Source of the DNA: Sphingomonas turrisvirgatae
Lineage (GTDB): Bacteria; Pseudomonadota; Alphaproteobacteria; Sphingomonadales; Sphingomonadaceae
Direction of reading: 5' to 3'
Length of the DNA stretch: 64,000 nucleotides
Assembly: GCF_001721295.1 (NCBI RefSeq)
Contig: NZ_MDDS01000086.1
Location: forward strand, 1-64,000
The position numbers and the translations under genes are program-made. The notes beneath the pieces were generated by a model. That model saw nothing but the letters and a program-made list of their open reading frames with translations, did not search any database and was not told the DNA's origin. Positions 46,047 to 53,761 of the stretch are shown in pieces (position 1 is the first letter of the stretch; the number at the start of each line of letters is the position of its first letter).

Positions 46047-48568
46047 GCGACGATGTTCACCAGACGGTCGGGCACGACGATCACCTTTTTCGGAGCAGCG
46101 CCTCCCAGCATGCGCTGCACGTTCGGATTTGCCAAGGCCATGGCTTCCAGATCGGCCTTAGCCGCACCCTTTGCCGCCTTGACCGTGTCGCGCAGCTTGC
46201 CGTTGACCTGGATGGCGATCGTCACCTCGTCCTCGACCAGCAGCGCGGGATCGACCTGCGGCCATGGCGCATCGGCGATCAGGCCGTCCTGCCCCATCGC
46301 TGCCCAGGCCTCTTCGGCCAGATGCGGCGTCATCGGCGCGGCGAGGAGGATGATCGTGCGGATCGCGCTTGCCCGCGACGCAGAGGGCTTCGCCTTTTCG
46401 ATCGCATTGACCAGGCTGTAGAGCTTTGCCACCGCCTTGTTGAACTGCAGCCCTTCGATATCGACGGCAACGCCGGCGATGGTCTGGTGCAGCAGGCGGT
46501 CGAGCGGCTTGTCCTCACTCTCCCATGCATCGAGCTGGTCGAACAGGCGCCATAGCCGCTGGACGAAGCGCCATGCACCCTCGATACCATTCTCGGTCCA
46601 TTCCAGGTCGCGCTCGGGCGGCGAATCCGACAGCACGAACCAGCGCACTGCATCCGCGCCATATTGATCGACGATCGGTTCGGGATCGACCGTGTTCTTC
46701 TTGGACTTGGACATCTTCTCGATACGGCCGACGGTCACTGGTGCGCCGCCGTCGTTCTCGACCAGGATGTCGTCCCTGCGCACGATCTCGCCCGGCGAGA
46801 GCCAGCGACCGTCCGCGCTCTTGTACGTCTCGTGCGTCACCATGCCCTGCGTGAACAGGCCGGCGAACGGCTCGGCCACGTCCAGCTTGCCGATGCGCTT
46901 CAACGCGCGGGTCCAGAAGCGGGCGTAGAGCAGGTGCAGGATTGCATGTTCGACGCCGCCGATATACTGGTTCACCGGCAGCCATTGTTCGGCCACTGCC
47001 TTGTCGAACGGCTTGTCGCTCGGGCCGCTCGCAAAGCGGATGAAGTACCAGCTTGAATCGACGAAAGTATCGAGCGTGTCGGTCTCGCGCCGCGCCGGCT
47101 TGCCGCACTGCGGACAATCGACATGCTTCCAGGTGGGGTGCCGGTCGAGCGGGTTGCCGGGAATGTCGAAGCTGACATCCTCGGGCAGCACCACCGGCAA
47201 CTGCTTCTTGGGCACCGGCACCGCGCCGCACACTTCGCAATGCACGATCGGGATCGGCGTGCCCCAATAACGCTGGCGCGACACGCCCCAGTCGCGCAGT
47301 CGCCAGACGGTCGTGCCCTTGCCCCAACCACCGGCCTCGGCACGCTGGATTACCTCCCGCTTGGCATCCGCCACGTCGAGTCCGTCGAGAAAGTGCGAGT
47401 TCACGAGCGTGCCCGGCCCGGTATAGGCTTCGGCCTCGGCAAATTCAGGTGCGATCTTGTCACCGTCCGAAACCACGCGGCGGATCGGCAGGCCGTACTT
47501 GCGGGCAAATTCGAAGTCGCGCTGGTCGTGCGCCGGCACCCCGAACACGGCCCCGGTGCCGTAATCCATCAGCACGAAGTTCGCGATATAGACCGGCAAT
47601 TCCCAAGCCGGATCAAAGGGATGCGCCGCGCGGATGCTGGTGTCGAAGCCCAGCTTCTCCTGCGTTTCCAGCTCCGCCGCGGTGGTTCCGCCCAGCTTGC
47701 ATTGCGCGATGAACGCGGCGGCATCGGGGTTCGTCTCGGCGATCTTTCGCGCGATCGGATGATCCGCCGCGATGCCGACAAAGCTTGACCCGAAGATCGT
47801 GTCGGGCCGCGTCGTGAAGACCTCTACCTCGCCGCCGTTAGTGAGCTTGAAGCGGAACTGCAGCCCCTCGGACTTGCCGATCCAGTTCTCCTGCATCAGC
47901 CGCACCTTGTCCGGCCATTTGTCGAGCGTGCTGAGGCCGTCCAGCAACTCGTCGGCGAAATCGGTGATCTTGAGGAACCACTGATTGAGCTTCTTTTTCT
48001 CGACAAGGGCGCCCGAACGCCAGCCGCGCCCATCGATCACCTGTTCGTTCGCCAGCACGGTCATGTCGACCGGATCCCAGTTGACCGTCGATTCCTTGCG
48101 ATAGACCAAGCCATGCTCGAACAGGTCGAGGAAGAGTGCCTGCTCGTGTCCGTAATAGTCCGGCTCGCAGGTCGCCAGTTCGCGGCTCCAGTCGAGCGCC
48201 AGGCCTAGCCGCTTGAGCTGCGCCCGCATTGTGGCGATGTTCTCACGCGTCCAGCTGCCGGGATGGACCTTCTTTTCCATCGCGGCATTCTCGGCCGGCA
48301 TGCCGAACGCGTCCCAGCCCATTGGGTGCAGCACGTTCATGCCGCGCATCCGGCGATAGCGCGTCAGGACGTCGCCCATCGTGTAGTTGCGGACATGCCC
48401 CATATGGATGCGTCCCGAAGGATAGGGAAACATCTCGAGCACATAGGATTTCGGCTTGGGCGAATGATCGTCCGCCGCGAACGTCTGCCGCTCTTCCCAG
48501 ATTTTCTGCCAGGCGGCGTCTGCCGTCAGTGCGTTGAACCGCGACACGGTATTTCCCTCAGCTGTCAT
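46043..48568 (-). CDS. leuS: Leucyl-tRNA synthetase
   Basis: An 841-residue class I synthetase. HIGH appears as SGRIHMGHVRNYTMGDVL (residues about 52-70), the KMSKS loop as KMSKSKKNTVDPEPI near 620, and the CP1 editing domain holds TTRPDTIFG and GVPAHDQRDFEFA. The zinc-binding insert CEVC...CPQC is present. It overlaps lptE by 4 nt. The upstream side holds an inverted repeat (48601-48707). Confidence 0.97.
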   Translation of the reverse strand: MTAEGNTVSRFNALTADAAWQKIWEERQTFAADDHSPKPKSYVLEMFPYPSGRIHMGHVRNYTMGDVLTRYRRMRGMNVLHPMGWDAFGMPAENAAMEKKVHPGSWTRENIATMRAQLKRLGLALDWSRELATCEPDYYGHEQALFLDLFEHGLVYRKESTVNWDPVDMTVLANEQVIDGRGWRSGALVEKKKLNQWFLKITDFADELLDGLSTLDKWPDKVRLMQENWIGKSEGLQFRFKLTNGGEVEVFTTRPDTIFGSSFVGIAADHPIARKIAETNPDAAAFIAQCKLGGTTAAELETQEKLGFDTSIRAAHPFDPAWELPVYIANFVLMDYGTGAVFGVPAHDQRDFEFARKYGLPIRRVVSDGDKIAPEFAEAEAYTGPGTLVNSHFLDGLDVADAKREVIQRAEAGGWGKGTTVWRLRDWGVSRQRYWGTPIPIVHCEVCGAVPVPKKQLPVVLPEDVSFDIPGNPLDRHPTWKHVDCPQCGKPARRETDTLDTFVDSSWYFIRFASGPSDKPFDKAVAEQWLPVNQYIGGVEHAILHLLYARFWTRALKRIGKLDVAEPFAGLFTQGMVTHETYKSADGRWLSPGEIVRRDDILVENDGGAPVTVGRIEKMSKSKKNTVDPEPIVDQYGADAVRWFVLSDSPPERDLEWTENGIEGAWRFVQRLWRLFDQLDAWESEDKPLDRLLHQTIAGVAVDIEGLQFNKAVAKLYSLVNAIEKAKPSASRASAIRTIILLAAPMTPHLAEEAWAAMGQDGLIADAPWPQVDPALLVEDEVTIAIQVNGKLRDTVKAAKGAAKADLEAMALANPNVQRMLGGAAPKKVIVVPDRLVNIVA

Positions 48569-48600
48569 CGCTAGAGAGCAAGGGAGTTACGGAAAGAACC

Positions 48601-48707
48601 CGTCACCCCGGCCTTGGGCCGGGGTCCACCTCGTCGCGAGCGATGCGATCGAACCTCTGGCGCAGCGCTTGCCGCACCATGGACCCCGGCACAAGGCCGG
48701 GGTGACG
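48601..48707. repeat. Intergenic inverted repeat with 29-bp arms
   Basis: The 29-nt arm 48601-48629 and the 29-nt arm 48679-48707 are inverted copies that differ at two positions. Each arm is itself a hairpin (ACCCCGGCC-TTG-GGCCGGGGT in the left arm). It sits in the 168-bp gap between divergent leuS and the convergent end of the DUF3576 gene. The sequence type (CCCCGGCCTTG) resembles dispersed palindromic repeats in sphingomonad genomes. Confidence 0.75.
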
Positions 48708-48736
48708 ACAGAATACTTAAATTGGCTTCCGGCCGA

Positions 48737-49186
48737 TCAATCCGCCGCAATCGCCGCGCGGCGCAAGTCGCGAGCGCGAGTGAGGATGATGTCCTCCAGC
48801 TTCTGCACCGTCGCCGCCTCGACCGGCGAAGCGACCCACTGGCCGCCGCGATTCACTTCGCGCAGCGCCGCCACCCGCAGCGCGTCGGCCCGTAGATCCT
48901 GGTCCAGGATGGACACGGTCACCTTCATCCGCTCGGTCGGTGCGTTCGGATTCACATACCAATCGGTCACGATCACGCCGCCGTTCGAGTCGGTCTGGAC
49001 AAGCGGCATGAACGAGATCGTGTCGAGCGCGGCGCGCCACAAATAAGCGTTGACGCCGATCGTCGTCACCTTTGACGCAGCCAGATCCGCCTGCGGTCGC
49101 TTGCCACCCTTGCTGCAGGCCGACAGGCCGGCTGCCGTGCTCAGGGCCAGGCTGCCCAGGATCGCGGTGCGCAACAGGCGGTTCAT
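48737..49186 (-). CDS. DUF3576 family lipoprotein
   Basis: A 149-residue predicted lipoprotein. The signal MNRLLRTAILGSLALSTAAGLSAC ends in a lipobox. The mature part has TIGVNAYLWRAALDTISFMPL, GGVIVTDWYVNPNAPTERMKV and LEDIILTRARDLRRAAIA, the DUF3576 signature. Function is unknown. The ATG at 49186 is chosen because AGGAAG lies about 7 nt upstream; ATG at 49192 sits on that site. Confidence 0.87.
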   Translation of the reverse strand: MNRLLRTAILGSLALSTAAGLSACSKGGKRPQADLAASKVTTIGVNAYLWRAALDTISFMPLVQTDSNGGVIVTDWYVNPNAPTERMKVTVSILDQDLRADALRVAALREVNRGGQWVASPVEAATVQKLEDIILTRARDLRRAAIAAD

Positions 49187-49397
49187 CGGCATCTTCCTAT
49201 GGGACGTCATCATCGCGTGCATCTATAGATGGTCGCGCGCGCGCCGCAAGCGCGGCGCTCGGTTGCGCCACCCGCCCGCAGGGCCGAAAACGCAGCCTGC
49301 GCTATGGCGCGAAAGTCACACCTTTGCGAAAACAGATTCCGGCGGTGGAACATTCGATCCGAATTATGGTAGCACCGATGACAGGATCGGGGATGAC

Positions 49398-50117
49398 ATG
49401 AGCGTTCGGCGTAACATGGCTGGCATTGGGATCGGGGCGGTTGCCGCCCTGGGTCTCGTCGCCGCGCCTGCGCTGCTCGCACAGTCCGCGCCGCAGCAGC
49501 GGGTGACGGCCAAGCGCGCGCCCACCATCGCCGGGATCGGGACCTTCACCCCTGCCGCCGCCGACCCGCGCCTCGCGGCAGTTCTGGCGCGCAGTGGCCT
49601 GTCGGGCAGCGGCTTCCGCTTCACGCCTGCTGATTCGGTGCGGACCAGCAATCGCAGCGTCACCGTTGCGGTGCGCGCGCGCAACGCCCGCCCGGCTACC
49701 ACTCTGGCCGACCGGGGTGCTGCCGCACCGGCTGCCGTCACGCTTCAGCCGATCGCCTACAATCTGGGCGTATCGGTCGGTTGGAAGCGCTTCGCCGTTT
49801 CGGGTGACCTGGCGAAGCTGGATCTCGGCGGTGCGCCGGGCAGCCGCGAATCGGCCGAGCTTGGCGTCAGCTACACCGGCAAGCGAGCGTCGGGCCGGAT
49901 CAAGGCGGGTGCCGAACGGCCGCTCGCCGGCGAGCCGCGTCTGATCGCGGACGAGCCCAATTATTCGATCGATGTCGGCGGGTCCTATTCGATCACCCGC
50001 AACCTCGATGTGACGGCCGGCGTGCGCTACAAGAGCGAAGAGAACCGCCTGCCGCAGCTGACCGACGATCGCCGCGACAGCCAGGCGGTCTATGTCGGCA
50101 CCGCGATCCGCTTCTAA
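49398..50117 (+). CDS. Small outer-membrane beta-barrel-like protein
   Basis: A 239-residue exported protein: signal MSVRRNMAGIGIGAVAALGLVAAPALLA, then a low-complexity Ala/Pro/Arg region, then alternating beta-strand segments (YNLGVSVGWKRFAVSGDLAKL, SAELGVSYTGKRASGRIKAGAE, YSIDVGGSYSITRNLDVTAGVRYK). It ends in phenylalanine (AIRF), as outer-membrane barrels do. With about eight short strands it resembles small porin-like barrels. Not assigned to a named family. The 211-bp gap upstream carries no clear promoter. Confidence 0.7.
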   Translation: MSVRRNMAGIGIGAVAALGLVAAPALLAQSAPQQRVTAKRAPTIAGIGTFTPAAADPRLAAVLARSGLSGSGFRFTPADSVRTSNRSVTVAVRARNARPATTLADRGAAAPAAVTLQPIAYNLGVSVGWKRFAVSGDLAKLDLGGAPGSRESAELGVSYTGKRASGRIKAGAERPLAGEPRLIADEPNYSIDVGGSYSITRNLDVTAGVRYKSEENRLPQLTDDRRDSQAVYVGTAIRF

Positions 50118-50123
50118 GCTGCG

Positions 50124-50639
50124 CTAGTCCGCGCGGCCTGTAGCGGTCAGCCAGGCATCGATCGCCGCCCAGCCATAGACGCGCATCGGTTTGAGCGTGC
50201 GCCAGCGCCGCTCGTCCATCCCGCCCAGCGCGATCACCGGGGTATCGAGGCCCCGAGTCATCAATCCCAATCGTACCCGGCCCAACGCGCTCAATCCGGG
50301 ATGCGATCGCGTTGGGTGCACCGGCGACGCGAACAGCAGCATCGCGCCACCCCGGATTGCCGCGATCGCTTCCCGACGGGAATGCACCGGCGCGGTCAGT
50401 GCACCGCGGTGCCGGCCATGATCGACGCCGCCGACCAGCATCACCAGCCCGCGCCGCCGCGCGATCCGCTCGATCCGTATCGCCAGCGCGCGACGATCGT
50501 CGGGGGCAAGCGAGTAATGACGCACGATCACGCCGGAACCTCGCGGTAGCCGCGCGAGCGCGGGCCACAGCGCTTCGCCCATCCGCTCGTCAGTCATCAG
50601 CCAGCGGAACGGCAGGCGGTGGGGGTGGCGGGGTCGCAT
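50124..50639 (-). CDS. Short thiamine-phosphate-synthase-like (TenI-type) protein
   Basis: A 171-residue TIM-barrel fragment of the ThiE/TenI superfamily. Visible motifs are SGVIVRHYSLAPDDRRALA, LVGGVDHGRHRGALTAPVHSRREAIAAI, LLFASPVHPTRSHPG and TPVIALGGMDERR. ThiE proteins are usually about 210 residues, so the first strands are missing or very diverged. The family name is likely; thiamine synthesis itself is not proven. It is divergent from yggS, 22 bp away. Confidence 0.7.
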   Translation of the reverse strand: MRPRHPHRLPFRWLMTDERMGEALWPALARLPRGSGVIVRHYSLAPDDRRALAIRIERIARRRGLVMLVGGVDHGRHRGALTAPVHSRREAIAAIRGGAMLLFASPVHPTRSHPGLSALGRVRLGLMTRGLDTPVIALGGMDERRWRTLKPMRVYGWAAIDAWLTATGRAD

Positions 50640-50661
50640 CTGCCCTCCTATAGCCTCGCGC

Positions 50662-51330
50662 ATGCCATCCGACACCGCTGACTCGCGCCTTGCCGCGATC
50701 CACGACCAAATCGTTCGCGCCGCCGCCCAGGCGCAACGCGACCCCGCCGATGTGCAGCTGATCGCCGTATCGAAGACACGCGACGCCGATGCGATCCGTC
50801 CGCTGATCGAAGCTGGGCAGCGCGTCTTCGGTGAAAATCGCGTGCAGGAAGCTGCCGCCAAATGGCCTGCATTGCGCGAGACGACGGGCGGTATAGAACT
50901 CCATTTGGTCGGCCAACTGCAGTCGAACAAGGCGGAGGAGGCCGTTGCGCTGTTCGACGCGATCCACTCGCTTGACCGCCCGTCGCTGATAAGCGCGCTC
51001 GCCAAGGCGATGGACAAGGTCGGCAAGCGCCCGGCCTGTTTCATCCAGGTCAATATCGGGGACGAACCGCAGAAGGGCGGGTGCGCGGTCGCGAGTCTGC
51101 CGGGCATGCTGGCGGAGGCACGCAGCGCCGATCTGCCGGTCGCCGGGCTGATGGCGGTCCCGCCGCTGAACCTGGAATCCGCCCCCTATTTCGCGCTGCT
51201 GGCCAAGCTGGCGCGCGATTGTGGCTTGTCCGGGCTCAGCATGGGCATGTCCGATGATTTCGAGACGGCGGTGACGCTCGGCGCCACCCACGTTCGCATC
51301 GGCACCGCGCTGTTCGGCGCGCGCGCATGA
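50662..51330 (+). CDS. YggS-family pyridoxal phosphate homeostasis protein
   Basis: A 222-residue PLP-binding TIM-barrel protein that buffers PLP and affects amino- and keto-acid balance. The lysine that binds PLP is in LIAVSKTRDADAI, followed by FGENRVQEAAAKWPAL, LHLVGQLQSNKAEEAV and GLSMGMSDDFETAVTLGATHVRIGTALFG. It overlaps the HAD gene by 4 nt. Confidence 0.93.
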   Translation: MPSDTADSRLAAIHDQIVRAAAQAQRDPADVQLIAVSKTRDADAIRPLIEAGQRVFGENRVQEAAAKWPALRETTGGIELHLVGQLQSNKAEEAVALFDAIHSLDRPSLISALAKAMDKVGKRPACFIQVNIGDEPQKGGCAVASLPGMLAEARSADLPVAGLMAVPPLNLESAPYFALLAKLARDCGLSGLSMGMSDDFETAVTLGATHVRIGTALFGARA

Positions 51331-51998
51331 TCACCACGCGTTTCGACGGACTTATCTTCGACTTCGACGGCGTGCTGCTTGAGAGCGAATATGCCGGCAA
51401 CCGGCACCTAGCCGAATATCTGACGGCGCAGGGGCATCCGATCACGCCCGAGGATGCGATGACGCACTTCATGGGCCTCTCGGGACAGGACTTTCTGGGC
51501 GCGATCGAACGCTGGCTCGGCCGTGCGCTGCCGGAAGATTTTCACGAAGCGCGCGAGATCGAGAACCAGCGAGTCCTTGCCGAGGGCATGGCCGAAGTCG
51601 CCGGCGCGGTCGCCTTCGTACGATCGCTCCCCGCCGATCTGCCGCGCGCCATCGCTTCGTCCAGTTCGACGCAGTGGATCACCACGCATCTCGATCACCT
51701 TGGCTTGCGCGATGCATTTGAGGGGCGGATTTTCAGCGGCAAGGAGCATGTCACGCGCGGCAAGCCGGCGCCCGACATCTATCTGCACGCTGCCGCGGCA
51801 CTCGGCGTGCCAATTCGCAGGTGCGCGATCCTCGAGGATTCGCCCGTCGGTGCGACCGGAGCGGTTGCGTCGGGCGCGCATGTGATCGGCCTGTGCGCGG
51901 GCAGCCATTGCGCGGTCGGCCATGACGATCGGCTACGCGCGATCGGCGTTCACGACATCGCGCACGACTTTGCGGACGTTGCCCGGCTGATCGCCTAG
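51327..51998 (+). CDS. HAD-family phosphatase
   Basis: A 223-residue HAD hydrolase of the beta-phosphoglucomutase/phosphoglycolate-phosphatase branch. Motif I is IFDFDGVLLESE (catalytic Asp), motif II is AIASSSST, motif III is the lysine in TRGKPAPDIYLHAAAALGV, and motif IV is ILEDSPVGATGAVASG. The substrate is unknown. It overlaps pdeM at the 3' end by 4 nt on opposite strands. Confidence 0.88.
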   Translation: MITTRFDGLIFDFDGVLLESEYAGNRHLAEYLTAQGHPITPEDAMTHFMGLSGQDFLGAIERWLGRALPEDFHEAREIENQRVLAEGMAEVAGAVAFVRSLPADLPRAIASSSSTQWITTHLDHLGLRDAFEGRIFSGKEHVTRGKPAPDIYLHAAAALGVPIRRCAILEDSPVGATGAVASGAHVIGLCAGSHCAVGHDDRLRAIGVHDIAHDFADVARLIA

Positions 51999-52657
51999 GC
52001 TGCGATCGGAAAGCGCAGCAGCCGGTCGCTGACCGGCACCAGCGCCTCGGCCCCGCGGCCCACCGCCCGCACGATCCCCGGATGCGTAACGTCGAGGCCG
52101 CCGGTCAGCGCCCCGAAGGCCGGCAGGATCAGCTTGGTCGAACTTGCCACGAAACACCGCCGTGACACGGGCCGGCCACGCAGCTTCACTCGCAACTTGG
52201 GGTGGAAATGCCCCGACAGTTCCGGTCGTACCTCGTCCCGCTCGGCCTCGTGACGCAGCAACAGGCCGTCAACCAGCGCTTCCTCGACGATCTCGCCGCC
52301 ACAGTGATCGACCAGATGGGCGTCGTGGTTACCGGTGATCCACACCCAACGCACGGCCGCGGTCAGCGAGATCAGCGCCGCGCGCGCGTCGGGCTGAAGC
52401 CGTTCGCAGCCCGCCGAATCATGAAAGCTGTCCCCCAGGCACCACAGTTCGGCGGCCGCCGTCCGCCGCACCAGTGCGGCGACCGCAGCTAGCGTCTCCA
52501 GCGTGTCATAGGGCGGCAACATCTGCCCGCCCTTGGCAAACCAGCTGGCCTTCTCGAAATGCAGGTCCGCGACGATCAGCGCACGCCGCTCGGGCCAGAA
52601 CAGCGCGCCCTCCGACAGCGCGAACAAGTCATGGCCAGCGAACGAAAAGGGAACCAT
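51995..52657 (-). CDS. pdeM: Ligase-associated DNA-damage-response endonuclease PdeM
   Basis: A 220-residue calcineurin-like metallophosphoesterase. The metal ligands appear in order: LIVADLHFEKA, LWCLGDSFHD, WITGNHDAHL and LSGHFHPK. The family normally sits next to an Lhr-C helicase, an MBL exonuclease and an ATP-dependent DNA ligase; the first two are here but the ligase is not. The ATG at 52657 (MVPFSFAGHDLFAL) is used; ATG at 52687 is possible. Confidence 0.87.
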   Translation of the reverse strand: MVPFSFAGHDLFALSEGALFWPERRALIVADLHFEKASWFAKGGQMLPPYDTLETLAAVAALVRRTAAAELWCLGDSFHDSAGCERLQPDARAALISLTAAVRWVWITGNHDAHLVDHCGGEIVEEALVDGLLLRHEAERDEVRPELSGHFHPKLRVKLRGRPVSRRCFVASSTKLILPAFGALTGGLDVTHPGIVRAVGRGAEALVPVSDRLLRFPIAA

Positions 52658-52706
52658 GGCGCGCCTATCGCCTTGCCCAGTCATGGCGTCAAGCCGTGGC
52701 CGCGGA

Positions 52707-53690
52707 TCAGCGAAGCCGGCTGGCTTGGCCGGAACGCGATAACACGCTGACGTCGTTGGAGGGGTTGCGCGAGACCAACATGCGAATCTTGCGGTCCGGA
52801 AAATCGATCTCGACTCGCCGGAAACCGCGCAGCGCATCCATTCCCAGCATCACCGCCGGCCGGTTCGACAGGCCGAAATGCTCGAACGGCGGGATATCGG
52901 CGAAAGCGACCGGCACCCCAGCCAGGTTCACGCCACCGATCCGCACCCGCTCGGCCACGTGATAGTTCACGGTCAGCTTCTCGCCGGTGACGCTCGTCAT
53001 CTCGATCGGCCCTTTGAGCGGGATGCGCCGCAGCTTTCGTTGCAGCGCCAGATTGCCCATGCTGACCTGCGATCCGGTATCGATCACCACCGTCACCCGC
53101 GTGCCCTCGAACTCGGCCTCGGTGACGATCAACTGCCCCAGGCGACTGCGCGCGGTGACCACGATCTCGTCGGTGTCGCCAGGACGCCGCTCCTGGCGGC
53201 CACCTGCGCTGCGCGACGGGCGCAGGCTGATCGTGCCGCTCTTGAAATCGATCGCGACCATGTGACGGCGCAGTTGCTCGATCCCGAGCAACCCGTGCGC
53301 GCCCATATGCCGCGCTTCGAGCGCGGGGGCATTGAACGCGCGTCGATCGCGCACCGGCCCCACATCCAGCGAAGGTATCACAACCGTCGGCACGTTGGAT
53401 TGGCCGGTCATGGTCGTCAGTCGCACCGTCGGACCTGCGGCCAGCCCCAACCGCAGGGCAAACTGGCGCGAGATGACGGACCGCTCGGCGCCGGTATCGA
53501 TGACGAACGGCTGCGGCGCGCTGCCGTTGATCGATACGGGCACGGTCATGCGGTTGGCCAGCTCGCCCAATGCCATGTCGCCGGCGCTGTCGTCCGGCAG
53601 ATGATGGTCGGCGTTTGCTGGCGTCGCGACATCATGCGGCGCGGCCGGAGCGGCGCAAAGCAACAGCGCGGGCGCGATAAAGCGCAGCAT
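52707..53690 (-). CDS. Exported retropepsin-like aspartic protease, two-domain
   Basis: A 327-residue protein with a short signal (MLRFIAPALLLCAAPAAPH). Two clan AA aspartic-protease domains are in tandem: FVIDTGAERSVISRQFALRLGL (about 65-85) and VVIDTGSQVSMGNLALQRKL (about 195-215), each with a D-T-G active-site triad, plus LLGIEQLRRHMVAIDF and VMLGMDALRGFRRVEIDF. One chain could therefore fold as an intramolecular pepsin-like dimer. It lies inside the pdeM-helicase interval but encodes a probable periplasmic protein. ATG at 53711 is an alternative start. Confidence 0.8.
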   Translation of the reverse strand: MLRFIAPALLLCAAPAAPHDVATPANADHHLPDDSAGDMALGELANRMTVPVSINGSAPQPFVIDTGAERSVISRQFALRLGLAAGPTVRLTTMTGQSNVPTVVIPSLDVGPVRDRRAFNAPALEARHMGAHGLLGIEQLRRHMVAIDFKSGTISLRPSRSAGGRQERRPGDTDEIVVTARSRLGQLIVTEAEFEGTRVTVVIDTGSQVSMGNLALQRKLRRIPLKGPIEMTSVTGEKLTVNYHVAERVRIGGVNLAGVPVAFADIPPFEHFGLSNRPAVMLGMDALRGFRRVEIDFPDRKIRMLVSRNPSNDVSVLSRSGQASRLR

Positions 53691-53761
53691 GGCATCACGA
53701 TACGCTTCCATGAACCGTGTAGCAATCGCGTTCCGTTGCGCCAGTGCTGCATCGCTAAGCC

